Assembly: GCF_041381155.1 (NCBI RefSeq)
Contig: NC_091134.1
Coordinates: 56,493,944-56,557,943 of the forward strand
Direction of reading: 5' to 3'
DNA length: 64,000 nt
DNA from: Argopecten irradians
Taxonomy: Eukaryota; Mollusca; Bivalvia; Pectinida; Pectinidae
A program made the translations under genes and the position numbers. The notes under the pieces were generated by a model, which was given only the letters and a program-made list of their open reading frames with translations, ran no database searches and was not told where the DNA came from. Of this stretch, positions 11,901 to 26,900 are shown in pieces. Within the stretch, counting starts at the first letter, position 1. Every line of letters begins with the position of its first letter.

Positions 11901-14900
11901 ATGGGGCGAACGGCAACGCTTGCAACATGTACTCTAAATCAATGGGCAATGGACTTTGAGGGCAATATGTCAAGAATTTTGGAAAGTAAGAAGTGAATGC
12001 GATTTTATGATTCGTAATTCATTGTTGGCTAGTTTTTTTTCTACTTTCTGTTTCTGAAAGTCAAAGTGATCGGTTATGATTTTTATGAAATATGAATGTC
12101 ACTGTACTCTGGTGAGTAATAATATAAGTGTTGCATATATATCTGTCACTGATATATATCAATCGACAAGTACACAATCAATCGACAAGTACACAGTCAA
12201 GCTGTTGGCAGCAGCATGTGATGTTTTGTTGTAAACCTCGTGCAATGCCACACAATATTGTTAATAATTACATATGAAATGATTATCAGTGATTATTAAC
12301 ATATGATGTTAATAATCACTGATAATGAAAGTACAGTAGACTCACCAAAAACTGTGGCGAGTACGGATATATGTAAACCTACATGTCATATACAGCCAGT
12401 GTCAACACAAAATATTTGTCAACAATATGTATGTACTTCTATCGGACGCACAGAGACACCTGAGGTATCCCGAATACCTGGGGCATTCTGATAATTGAGA
12501 CACCTCGACCGAACCTTGTTTTACTACACTCTTCCCTATTCTTTTTATTTTCATTCAAAGCCAAGTATGAGCTCCCAAAAGTTATTGCCTCTCTGATGTT
12601 GTATCCAAGAGTATTTGAGTATGACCACTGACCTTGTGACTACATGTATCTACAAACACTAAAAGCATGTCTCAGCATAAAGCTTATGACATGAGACAAA
12701 ATGAAGAAGTATAGCTTCAGCTCACCACTTTATATAGGGATTGAATTTCGTTTTTATGTTAACCAGGCTTGTATGGAGCAATTCCTCTAAGAATATATTC
12801 TATTGGGCGCGTTAGCGCCTAACGCGCCCCATATTGAATATATTCTTAGAGGAATTGCTCCATACAAGCATGGTTAACATAAAAAAGAAATCCAATTCCT
12901 ATATCTACTCTCACACGACTTTTCATTTATATTTTACGCAATAAAATCGTCATTTGAAAGTGACGTAATTATTTAAGAAAAGTCGGTCAAAAGTGGGAGG
13001 AGCTTACTCAATTGAACAGCGAATGATGACGCTTCACGTAAGGGAGAATTATTCATCCGCGTCGACAAAAAAGTTCAATATTTTAGTGTCAAATAAACAT
13101 GTCAAACAAAGTTAATTTCAGAGATAATTTTATTTAATCAGATTAGAACTTTAAATAGTTATTCAATTTTGCTAAAAGTTCATATATACTAGCGTAATAA
13201 CATAAAGTATTTGTTCTCGGCCACATGTGTGAACTCGGTGACCGTTATTGTGCAGCGAGGCGAGGCAGACGCACGCTTACACACTGGAGTTTTCTGAAGT
13301 TGTCAAAACACCAGTGTTCAAGTAGCTAAATTTGTTTGAGATTGTCGTCTGACTTGACAATTACATCCTTCGGAGCCATGTGATTATATAATCTACGCTT
13401 AGATCCATCGCCATCTATAGATGGAACAACTTCACTTGTGTTCGATGGATACAATGTGTTTGTGGTCGCATAACTGTCAACACGTGGATTACTAGCGGTG
13501 AATGTTTTATAATACACATGATTAAATTCTCAAAGAACAAAGACAAGAGAATATGTTTATAACTGATCTAGCTCTGTCAGAGGGTCTCACGCCCGTCAAC
13601 CCCAAAGACTCGATCGTAGGACACAGACACAGAGATAATGTTTACATCTGACATCCATCATTTTTAACAAAAATGAAAGCACTGCACATTGCCCTGGTCG
13701 GGATATTTTTTCCCGTTTCTTTATACAATTGTTAATTTTAAATATATTTGTATCATATATAAATATAAAACATATATATATTGTTTACATTTTTCCAAAA
13801 TTCTATAAAAACAACAATATACACATGTTGCGTCAAAATGTAAACAAAAAAAGTAGCCCCTGTACGTTGCATAGAACATTTTCATACGCAAGTTCAAAGT
13901 TCAATGTTACCATATGCAGTTATGGTAAACAAAATCGGCTAGTACTTACGTATAGTGATCAAGCCTAGCAAGTGTAAATATAGCTGCATAATGCATATGA
14001 TACATTGTAGATTGCATGCTCCAAGACTTTTGATTACCTGCTATCATTCTGGTGTGCTTTCTATAATACCATTATCCATGAAGATGACATGGTGTATATC
14101 ATCTGTGGCTTTAACACTAGAGATATTGCTTCAATTAAATAATACTGAACATGAGCATTTTCTCTAATAGTGCCTTTCCCTTTTGCCCATATGTAGTGTT
14201 TATGTAAGTTATAGAAGTACATGTACCAACCTTTGAGATAAAGTATTTTATTCTTAACCATGCAGGTATACAGAAAGCGAAAGAACTTGGAGCTAAATAC
14301 AGACTGGGCCCGGAGTTAGAAATTTGGTAAGAATGAAGAAATTCACGTTTTCTTCACTTAAGTAAATATATACATGTAGTAATAATCCTAAATTCTTTTT
14401 AAAATATTTCTAATGTGAGCATTTTCACATAAGCACATTTCTTGTTACTTTACACTGGACAGCTTAAACAACAGAGAAAAAAAAATGTGTAACTGTTAAT
14501 TAAATGGAAAAGTTTTGAGAAAATTAATGATGCTCCACCGCTGACAATTGGTATTTTTTTCACTATCAAAACAGGCACAGACGATTTAGTATTTTTCTTA
14601 AGTTACAAAATTAACTTACTTTACACTATTACCACAATTGAAAAGTTTGAGCTTCTGATTGAAAGTAAAGTTGAAAATATGAACAATAATTAATTGCATC
14701 CCGAAAAAATTCAGACGCACTATATCCTATATGGAATGAAGTACTGATTGTGCATGCACCAAAGCCAAAATAAAAAAATATCTATTATTTTTTGTGTTAT
14801 TTAGACATATATACACACGATGGAACACCAAAAATTGTTCAATAATAATGAATAGCATTTATGCTCTGTCGGAGGTGGAGCATCTTTAAAGGAAATTTTA

Positions 14901-17900
14901 TGTTGGTTTTTACTTATGGTGACAATTGCATTGAATGCAATTCAGGGGAATGTGACATTGCAGCTACATGTATGTATACCCTGATAAAGGTTTTAGTCCT
15001 AGTCAGCTACAATAGGTATAATTTTGTATATTTTTTTACACAGTTTATCAATATATGTTATTGAAGGTGAAGCAGTGCGAGACAGTTAGAGTCAATCATC
15101 ATTGTGAGACGTAAATTTGTGACTAACTGTGCAACTACATATATATTTTGATGATAATCATGTGTTAAGTATGTGTGCATGCAAAATCATTTTTATAAAG
15201 TCAAACCTGCTCTAACGACCTGTACCGTGTATATTATAACCACCGGCCTGTCTGCAAGTTGAGGGAGTTTAAAAACTGGTAGTTATAGACAGGTTTGACT
15301 GTATTTGTTATTTGTGATGATTTTGGAATCTTGGTTGTTTTCATTACCACACACTAAATACTTTGAGGTGTTGTATGTTACAGAGGCATGATTAATCAAA
15401 TGCAATCAGATTAATTTAGTCTTTCTATTTTTAACAGTGGATATGGATGTGGAGATCATTTCCTGGAGAGTGATACATTCCTTCACAGCTGGCAAGTGTT
15501 GGCTAACCTGCTGACATCGCCAGAGGCACAAGACATTCTCTGTGATGTGGGCATGTAAGTGCAAAGTCCATTACAATCACTAAGTAGTCAGACCAAGTAT
15601 CTGTATGCCCCTCTCACGAAATATGGTAAGGATAGGTTGGCATAGTGGTATCCATGCCCATCCCGTCCCTGGGTTGGCGTAAAGTGTTATCCAATGTCTA
15701 TCTTCTCATATTCTGTCTTTATTTTTGTCCGTGCAATCTATGGTATGTGTGTTTCATCCAAAGAATGAATTAATCAAGACATTAATATTCTTTGAAAGGT
15801 GAGGTAATAATGAAGTACAGGTGGATCTGATTTGTCTTTTACATTAGCAAAAAAAACATAAACTTAATGAAAATATTTATACCAAAGGAAAACTGTTTTG
15901 AATAACACATAAAAATAATTTCAATAATAAGTCTTTTAATAGATTTTCTTATTTGGTTTTGGTTGGCAAGATTGATAAGAAATTACCTAGTAGTACACCA
16001 TTTTGTCTCTTTCATCGTTATATTGATATTTTCTTGGCCTGTTGATTCAGCACGCATTGTAAATTTTCACCTGGCAACTTTATTACATTTTTGATAAATC
16101 CTGACCAAAATAGACTTTCATTATAGATCGATATGTTTTAATTTGGCAAAGTTCCAATTGAAATAAAAACAGATGTTACTTTAGGTCAATACATTTTAAG
16201 TCAATAGCTCACCAGTAGAGTATATTCATTATTTATTTATTCATGTAAGAAAAGTTTATTGTGAAAAGCAACAGATTTGTTCCCTTAACATGACAATGTT
16301 ATTGAAATTACTATGAATATGATTTGTCCAAAAAAAAAGAGTGTACTGTAATTGTCATGACAAACATATTTTTTTTAGTATGCTTGTTGGCAAATTTACC
16401 TATTGTAGCACTATGTCCTATATGGAATGAAGTACTGATTGTGCATGCACCACTAGCAAAATGAATTATTTTACACTATCTTTTGTGTGTAGTAGACATA
16501 CTTATACACGATTAAACACCAATTAGTGTTCAAATGATGAGTATGATCATTTATCCTCTGTTGGTGGTGGAGCATCTTTACTTTGCATGCTGGACAACAC
16601 ACTTCAAATTTCTGGGAATGGACAACACACTTCAAATTTCTGGGAATAACCTTGAATTGCTTGGTAAAATGTATCAGAAACTGTCAATTTCACCTGAAAA
16701 GTTCCTAGCTGGTACAGAATGTCTTTTAAGATTGTTTGTCAAAGTAAAGCTGAACATTTGTAGCCCATTTTGTGGTTTGTATTTATTAATTTTTTGCTCT
16801 ATTATGTTGTAGTCAGCTGAGTATTAAGACATTGGTCCTCTTGTTTCATTCAAGTAAACCACATTTTTTAATTGATCATTAAGATATTGTTTTGTTTAAT
16901 TTCAGGCCAGTCATGCATAAAAATGTTGCCTACAACTGCAGAGTAACCTTCGTCAACAAGTAAGTACACAAATATAATTAATAATTTAATAAGCATTTTA
17001 TTAGAGGTGTCAGTTTGGATAATGCTATAAAGATTGTCCATATATTTCTATATTGCTACAAAATTGTACTGAAACTTTGGATCACACATATGTGAACTTT
17101 AAACTTGCAAGTTCATAATAAGAAATATTGTCTGTGTAAGATTATTAAAACACCCACATGAAATACAAAGTATAGTTGATTCAATATAGATATTTAAGTC
17201 ACCACATTTGCATAACTTTTTCCTGTAGAAAAATTCTTCTGATTCGACCAAAGATAGCAATGTGTAATGATGGTAATTACCGTGAGACACGTTGGTTTAC
17301 GGGGTGGACCAAACGCAAGATGACGGAGGACTACTTTCTGCCGAGAATGATACAGGACATCACAGGACAGGTGTGTGTAACTAATAAGAAATTAATATCT
17401 ACACCTGACCTCCCAAGACAGATATGTTAATTTAAAAAAGTCTTACCTTGACATGCAGTAGCTTGATCTTGACATTTAATTGTCAATCAAAAGCCTTAAA
17501 GTTATAAGTTTCATACTCATGAAGAATCAAGGTGAGCTTTTAATATGTTATTCACTACCAAAAATTACCTTCATTTTGAGAATTAAAGTACTTTAAGGTG
17601 GTTCGATACAGTTAGGCCTAAAAATTTCCCCTCGTTTAATTTTCTTTAAAATTTGCTCATTGAAAGATTGGTTGATAAACTGTTTATTAAGGCTTTTATT
17701 TGAAATTTGACAGTGCGGTTTTGGAAATATTGTACTCTCAATAACCCTACTTTACCGTCTGTTTTTCTCAAAATACAATTTTACACACATATTTTCAAAG
17801 CTTGATAATTGACTGAAATATTACAAACAACAACGTTTTTTATCTTTAATATGTAAGTTTATATAGCTATCAATGACCTCAATGTCGTTTCCACTCTTAA

Positions 17901-20900
17901 AAATACAATAATTGTGAATTTTTCATGCGAATGCGTGTAAATGAGGCCTAAAAAGGGCCAATTTTTGCATTTGAATTTCAACTTAAATACTTAATTTCAA
18001 AAAATCGTGTCGTTTAATTTTCTTTATTTTTTGTCCACATAATAAAACAGTTGTTTGGGTTATGATGAAAGAATATAAAAAAAACTGACCGCAGAATTTT
18101 TTAGTAATTAGCCTTTATATACCCCAACCCCCTAAAAAATGACTTTTTTCACAATTATATTATTAGACCGAAATCGAGCGGTAATATTTTTATAAAGAAC
18201 ATCTTATATATTGAATATTATAAAGTGTAATAGTCTGATAATATGAATTGTTATACCTGTTAATTTTATGTCACGATGCCACCGATTTGATGCTATACAA
18301 AGCTAAGAAATGGCAAAAATAAGCCATATTTTTGCCTGGATATAATATCTGAAAAATGAGTATGTAAAATTCCGTGTAAAAATTCTACTTCAGTTACCCT
18401 TTAGACAACCCATGATTTTATATTGTTTTAGCGGAAAAATATTTTATCAAAATCTATCTTTCCATCGTCAAGATATGTTAGCTTCAATAGTTGTTTGAGG
18501 CAGATATTCAAGCATAAATTTGAATTTGGCGCCAAACTTGTAACGATGAAAAGCGTCTACGTGACAATTAACGATCGAAGTTGATAACTTCCCGATAACT
18601 TCAACTTGATCGCAACATGTACAATGTCGATAAAATCCATGTCATCATACACAACTGTATGTCTTTGTATGTTTTTGAGGAGATATCTGCATATCTAATA
18701 CATGTAGATATATATTTATTATCCGAAGTAAACTAAAACAGATTTTTGGATCCTCAATATAACCTGTACGGCAAGTATACCCCTAAGAAAAAAATCTCTT
18801 ATTCTGAATCCTCGATCTACGTTCAGCTGATTACTGTAGACAGGAAAAAATTCAGTCTATGCCTACATGTAAATGTTTAGTTTCTATATCAAAGATATAA
18901 TATTGATGTTGACACTAGCTTACATATGCTTTTTGGTAAGATAGTATTTGATCAACTGAATCAGAGTACTTCCGTGTATTTTCTCAAAACGGGAAATGCA
19001 TGCATCATCTAATTACAGTAGTTAGGCCTATGTCTTATCGTACATGTATACAGTAAATAAAATCTTGTTTCCCAAACATGTTAGTGCTTATTGAGGATCA
19101 TATTAGCTAAACATGATACATGTAGACATCTACATACGCAATATTCATGAAATACACTAGTTTGTACATGTACGAAAAGTAGGGGTGGGGCGATGGAGAG
19201 ATGAAAATATTTCTGTGTAGTTTTATACTAGAGTATTACTAGGCAAAATTGGAATATCTTGACTTAATTATGGATCTCCCTTAAAACACATGTATATTAA
19301 GTGTCAGATATTCACAGTTTAACGGAGTTGAACAGAAAATGTTTTAATCACTTGATTGTTATGAAATCTCATTTTATTCAGTAGGCCTACAAGATCGAGA
19401 CCGTATCGGCATATATCAGTCCGTTTGTATGAGTTATGTAATGTGCTTCTCAAAAGATACATGTAGCTTCATGTTATATTAGCCTAGCCAAATTCAAAGA
19501 TCTGACGACATTATGTTTTTCTAGTTTATCGAAACTAGGTCCTACACCTACCGTACAAACTTTGATTTTCACCTGGGCCGTTTTCGATTATACGGTTTGA
19601 CTGGTTGGACCCAAGTGTTCGTTTATTAATTAAAGACGGACCTGGGGCTTTTACATTGTTTTCAGACGAGCCTAAGCAAAGCCCTCACAGGCCTGTATCA
19701 AAAACTGCAAGTCCGTCAAAATTTATACTTGAAATAATGACTTTAACCAATGGTGGAACCGGTTGTTCGGAATAAACGAAAACGACCCTGGTATCAAGCT
19801 TTGGGCAAACCAAACTAAGTACAATATCGACAAATACTCAGTTTATCGACTATACTATCCTGATTTTAACGTTGAAAGGTAAGGTATCGTTAGACGGATA
19901 ACATATATATCGCTATTCTTCATAATCTTAGTCACAAAAGAGTTTTCATGTGCAGTTCCGAATGCACTCATTGACCCGAGGAGGTCCGAACGAACAGCGC
20001 ATTCAACCACTGTTCGGAACGTCCTTAAATGGATAGGTTTTAATTTTACAAGCACAAATAAGAGCTGAAAATGATTTTTGGCAGTACTGTTAAAAATTAA
20101 TATATTTTCATCTATAGTGAAGTGGATGAGTATACATACGGTCAGACCATGAAGCCATAAATTGTGTCATCAATTTCATTTCACATTTCACAGTGTTCTT
20201 AGTAATTGTACAGTGATTTCTGCATGTATGTTTCCATTTCAACATACATAAGGCATAAAAAACAACAATTGTACAGTACATAATTTCTGTGTTGTAACTA
20301 CATGTATTTTTAAAAGTTTTAAGGTATCTGAAGCCATTTGAATGATTTTCTGACCTTAAATTGTACAACCTTATGGTTTTCAATAGATTAATGAAGAAAA
20401 AATAGTTACGGCCTATATACATTTTGTAACTTTAAGTGTGCCTTTTCCTGATTGTATGATATATTAGTTGATATGCATACTGTTAAATTTTACTTTTAAT
20501 AAATAATATTAGTAGAAATATACATACTGCTAAATTTTATTTTCATTGTATAATATTAGTTGATATAAATACTGTTAAATTTTGCTTTTATTGTGTAATA
20601 TTAGTTGATATACATACTGTTAAATTTTACTCTTATTTATAATATTAGCTGATATACATACTGCTAAATTTTACTTTTAATAAATAACATTAGTAAAAAT
20701 ATACATACTACTAAATTTTATTTTCATTGTATTGATATACATACTGTTAAATTTTGCTTTTATTGTATAATATTAGTTGATATACATACTGTTAAATTTT
20801 GCTTTTATTGTATAATATTAGTTGATATACATACTGTTAAATTTTACTCTTATTTATAATATTAGTTGATATACATACTGTTAAATTTTACTTTCATTGT

Positions 20901-23900
20901 ATAATATTAGTTGATATACATACTGTTAAATTTTACTTTCATTGTATAATATTAGTTGATATACATACTGTTAAATTTTACTTTTATAGTATGATATTAA
21001 TTGATATACATACTGTTAAATTTTTGATTTTATTGTATAATATTAGTTGGTACACATGCTGTTAAATTTTACTTTTATTGTATAACATTACCGGTAGTTG
21101 ATATACATACTGTTAAATTTTACCTTCATTGTATAATATTATTTGATATACATACTGTTAAATTTTATTTTTGGGACAGAAAACCGTACCAATCGGTGAT
21201 ACATACTGTTAAATTTTACTTTTGGGACAGAAAACCGTACCAATCGGTGATACATACTGTTAAATTTAACTTTTGGAACAGAAAACCGTACCAATCGGTG
21301 ATGCTGTGATATCTACCTTGGATACCTGTATAGGAAGTGAGATATGTGAGGAGTTGTGGACATCACACAGGTCAGTGTTTATGTATCTTGGCAGTATTCA
21401 CGTTTCAGTGAGACAGCACTGTAATATTAACCTCAATTTTACTGAAAACAACAAGCATGATCATTCTTGAATTGAATGCAAATATATGAGCTAGTTATTG
21501 GAAAGTTTTGCTTGATAATTTACAGCTTGTTTGTGTGAGAATTTCATTCTTTGACTAAATTCAAACACTATCATATTAGATAGATATACTGTTTTTATAA
21601 AATCAGAAAGTTTTGTCTGTAATTGTCACTTTAGATGTATATTATGTGTGTATAACTTCCACTTTTGTTGCAGTCAGCACATTGATATGAGCCTAGATGG
21701 GGTGGAGATCATCACCAACTCTAGTGGAAGTCACCATGAGCTGAGGAAAGCCTATGTTAGGGTGGACCTCATCAAAACAGCCACAATGAAGGTATGGCAA
21801 CCTTCAAGCAATGCCTGTTATTTACCCACCATTATTAAACGCTATTTCATTTTGCCCTCCTTTCTAGTTTTAATCATATAATGTTCAGCTTCTTAATGAT
21901 TTTCCATTTTTTTTATAATCACGGGAGTATCTTTAAAACATAACTATTGTAATTTGTGCAAACATCCAAATTCTCAAAATAGTGGGTATATTTAGATCTC
22001 TTTGCAATGTGAGGTGTTGATAGCTGTATCCAAGATTTTGATATTAGACTTCCCATAACTGATGGTTTCACTCATGATAATAATTATGTAACGTTGTCAT
22101 TCTGTCTGCTAACAATACTTTTGACAAATATATCTATATCTGTGTAAATTTGTATGTTTACAGTGTGGGGGTATTTATATGTTTGCTAACTTTATTGGAT
22201 GTGATGGTGAACGTACCTACTATGATGGTGGCTCAGCAATCGCCATCAATGGTGAAATGGTTTGCCAGGGACCTCAGTTCTCGGTGCAGGAAGTGGTTAG
22301 TGCATTAAATCTATTATGGGTAGAATTAAAACCTGTTTTTAATGAGGCACAATGTTCTGTGCCAATATATGCCTTTGTGTGCATTTTAATCTATACATTG
22401 TACATGTCATTGATTCAAAAGTGAATAATTTTAGAAACCTGAAATTTTAGAAATAACAAAATGAATCATTTGAGATACCCGAAATTTCAGAATCATGCAA
22501 TAGAGGGAAACTTGATTGCCCGGAGTTCAACTGTTGAAAAAATAACTGATATTTTATTCTGCCCCTTAGATTGTTAACACTGCCACAGTAGACCTAGAGG
22601 ATGTCCGTGGCTACAGAAACTCTCTTAGAAGTCATTCGTGGAGGGTAAGTGGTAGATGTTTATCTTTGTAATATATATTTCAATTAATATGATAAATACA
22701 ATTGATTCAGAAGTGTAATATATTGATGTGTATGAGTAGTGAAACAATGGGACACTGATTCTTCCCTGTGTATTAGTTTCTCAGCTGAACCACATGTAAA
22801 CACATGATTAAGTAATAGCACTCTGTTAATGGCAGAAATTCTGTCAGTATAAATTCTACAGTTATATACTGTTACAGTAATAAAGATCATATGATCAGAT
22901 GAATAGATCAGTCGTCTGAAAGAATCGGAGACTTCATTGTATTTTAAAGTTTTTCACATGCTTAATTCACCCTAAGATTTGAATTAATTGCCTTTGTTTT
23001 ATAGTGTCACCAAATTCATCACACTCTTAGAGTCCATTATGACTTTCTGTTGAAGGTGTCACAGCTTTCTTTGTTTCCTAGAGACCATTGTGATTTTATT
23101 TCTGTTTTAGGCATCACATAGTTCACCATTTCCAAGAATCCATTGTGATTTCGCTGTGACCAATAATGATTACTTCCGACACACCACCAATGTCCTAGAG
23201 TGGCAGTATCATACAGCAGAGGAGGAGATTAGGTAAGAGTAAACAACATTCTCAGTTTGTCTTAATTGTCTTGAAATCAGAAGATGAGGGGGGTGTTATC
23301 ATACAGTGTTACCTATTATATATACTGTCAGAGGGACGGAATGAAATAATGTCTGCCTTATAATAGTGGGAACAATTTATTTATGAATGGATTATGCGGT
23401 AATGACCAACGGTAAAGTTTGGTAATTCCCCCCAATACCCCCTTGACCTTGAACACACCACATTGTTAAAAATGTGGACACCAACAATTTTCAGAAAGAG
23501 TATGACCTACTGATTATTTAGATATATTGTGTCAAGTTCATCAAGAAAAGTCTACAGAACCCTAAAAATCCTACATAAGTCACCAGTCTTGACCAGACCA
23601 CAACATGAAATGGGTGCTTATTTACTGTAGTGATAAATAATACATCCAGCACATCCCATTATGTCCTGTTCAATCCAGATATCATAAGGAGGTGGGGAAA
23701 TTCATGTGTAACAGACATTTCTAGCTAAAATAGTCCATGATGAGTAGAATTATAGAATTTAAATTGTTACATTGTCTGAAATCATTTCAATTTACTTCTA
23801 TATTTATACTATTAGAATGAACGCTATTATAGATTGTATTATGCCTAACCTAAACAAGAAACATAGCAAAATCTTTCAATATTAAGCTTACATGTATAAG

Positions 23901-26900
23901 CATACAAACAGACAAATGAGCTATAATGTAATTGTTTTATAACAGTGACGGGCCTGCCTGTTGGTTGTGGGACTATCTGAGAAGGAGTGGCCAGGGTGGA
24001 TTCTTTCTGCCACTCAGTGGTGGCATCGACAGTTCCAGTACAGCCTGTATTGTGGCATCCATGTGCCACAAGGTCTGTGATGCTGTTAAGAATGGAGGTA
24101 AATAAACTAATAAGAAGTGTTTGTACTTTCAAATTGATATGAAGAATTTTTATAACCAAAAATTAACGGCTCAGAAAGTTATTTTATGGCATGTTGATAT
24201 CTAATGGAAGAGATATTAAGAATGGGTTTAATAATGGGTTTACAAGCTTCTTCATTAAAAAGATCAATTTTATTATTTAACAGGCTGATTATGACAATTT
24301 CAAAACAAAGGTAAGCATCAAGTAAATGATTTTTTCAAATCACTTTTTGTCCGTGGTCCGTCCGTCCCTCCGTCCGCCCATTTGTCTGTCTGTTAACATG
24401 TCGATCTTGTTATCACTATTTCTCAGAAAGTACTGAAGGGATCTGTCTCAAATTTCATATGTAGATTCTCCTAGGGCCTTAGTTGTTCAGCAGCCATCTT
24501 GATTTTGATGTTAAATGCATTATGGGTTCTCCAATAAGTCAACAAGATGGCAGTCCAGGGGCAGCCATCTTGGATTTTGATATGGAGAGATCTTCTCAAT
24601 TCAAAGGTTCCCTTTGTTAGCGCTATTTCTCAGAGAAAAGTTTGTTAGCGCTATTTCTCAGAAAGTACTGAAGGGTTCTGTCTCGAATTTCAGTGAACAA
24701 GATGGCCAATATGCCAGCATCGCTATTTCTCAGAAAGTAGTACTGAAGCAATCTGTCTCAAATTGTATAGGTGGGTTGCTGTAGGGCCCTAGTTGTGCAT
24801 ATTACATTTTGGGACTGATCGGTCAACAAGATGGCCAACAGGCCCCATCTTGGATTTTGATAAAAGTTTGTTACTGCTATTTCTCAGAAAGTACTGAAGT
24901 GTTCTGTCTCAAACTTTATATGTAGGTTCCCCTAGTTGTGAATATTGCATTTTTGGACCGCTCGGTAAACAATATGGCTGACAGGATTTTGATTTTGATA
25001 ATTGAAGTTTGTTACCGCAATATATTTCAGAAAGTACTGAAAGGATATTTCTCAAATTTTCATATGTAATAATATGTAGTAAAAGATCCCTCTTTCCATT
25101 GTCAAAAGTAGACATTCTTTGGTGGACGCCAAGATCCCTCTGGGATCTCTTGTTTAAAAGACAGTAAATTTTTTTGTTTATGTGTAGATACCAAAGTACT
25201 GTCTGACATTCGACGTATCATTGGAGACCGAAATTATGTTCCTCAAGACCCACGAGAGCTGGCTAACAAGGTGTTTACTACCTGTTATATGGGGTCAGAA
25301 AACAGTTCCCAGGAGACCAGGGATCGGGCAGCAGGCCTTGCTCAACAGGTTGGCAGGTAAATACCTTCAAAGAAGTACATTTTGACAGGTTAAACATGGT
25401 CAGGATCCCAGCTACTTATATAAGTAGGTCATACATGTATTGCCACTTTGTCAAGGAAATTGAGGCCTGTGGTATTATAACTAGGTCAGTAGGAGTTTAT
25501 CTTGATAGGTCAATGGTGATAATAGTGTAAAGTAAGTAACTTTTATACATGAAGAAAAATACTTACATGACTGTTCCTGGTTTTTTTGATAGAGAAAAAT
25601 ATCATTTGTCAGGCGAGGAGCATCTTTATTATTTAAAGTTACATTATTTTTTTGTTAAAAGTATAATCCTTTGATATGTTTCAGCTTCCATTTGACAATC
25701 AGTATAGATGTTGCTGTGGCTGCCCTTCTCAGCATCTTCACCGCCACACTAAAACTAGTACCCAGGTTCAAGGCCATGGGAGGAAGTCCTAGAGAAAACC
25801 TGGCTTTACAAAATGTCCAGGTTCATATATGATATAGCTTAAACTAAATAAATATTTACATTAAAAAGATTAAAGCATCAAATTTCATTGCAACTATTTT
25901 AATGTGTTACTCAAAAATAGAATGTTTTCAAACTTGTGTATACAGAAGATATTGTCCAGCAAAAGGATTGGTGTTTAAATCTAAAAGAGACTTAATCACA
26001 AGGAATATAATTAATGCAAATCATGAAATGGTGGACAAAAGTACAAATTGACATTTGATGCATTTTGAAAAGGTACTGGTATATACAACATAAAATTGAA
26101 AACAATGCTGTATTGATTTTTAATTTGATATTGATGTATAGAGGGGATATGTTTTAATATAAAGCTTTTTATTGTTTAAGGTTGGGATCTCATTGATGAT
26201 TGAGAAAAAATATTGAAAAAAATATTGATTAGTTTAAAACATTTATCTTTGAACTAAATAAATAACTTTTTGTCTGTAGGCTCGAGTTAGAATGGTTCTA
26301 GCCTATTTATTTGCCCAACTTGTTCTGTGGGCGAGAGGGAGATCGGGAGGACTCCTAGTTCTTGGTTCGGCTAATGTGGATGAGTGGTAAGTCCACCTGC
26401 TATTTTAAATCGTATGTCTTATATATATTAACTAAATAGGAGATTTGTCATATGATTATATTGAGGGGAATATCCTCATAGGGACCTTTATGTGGAGTTA
26501 ATGGGCATTTAATTTATATGGTCAATTGTCTGCAGAGTAAAATTATTAAAAATAAAGATGGAATTTTATAAGAAACCAATTATAAACAAATATCAACAGA
26601 AATTATATATTTTCTTTTAAAGTTCTTCCAGAATCTACTTTTAAGATGTTTTTGTTTTGTATGGAAGTCTAAGAGGATATATGACCAAGTATGACTGCTC
26701 CAGTGCTGATATCAATCCTATAGGTGGCATCAGTAAAACAGACCTCAGGAGCTTCATACAGTACTGTATCACCAAGTTTGGCTTCACCACCCTGGAAAAG
26801 TAAGGTCAAAATTACACGTACATAGCTAAGTTATATTTTAGGACCAATGTACTTGTGAATTGAGTTAAATCTACATGCAATTCCATAAGGTCCGCAGTGG

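Larger units (their letters stand above)
11986..14265. other. NADSYN1 intron 1
   Basis: Contains two foldbacks (12282-12326 and 12733-12904, entered separately) and a short tandem pair of ATCAATCGACAAGTACACA near 12159-12200. No other coding exon is supported. Confidence 0.7.

Noticed and set aside
20108..20422. 104-codon minus-strand frame in NADSYN1 intron 5
   Set aside because: Covers dispersed repeat B; the frame is not kept in the other two copies.
23845..24159. 104-codon minus-strand frame
   Set aside because: Antisense shadow of NADSYN1 exon 11 and its flanking introns, with no domain signature.
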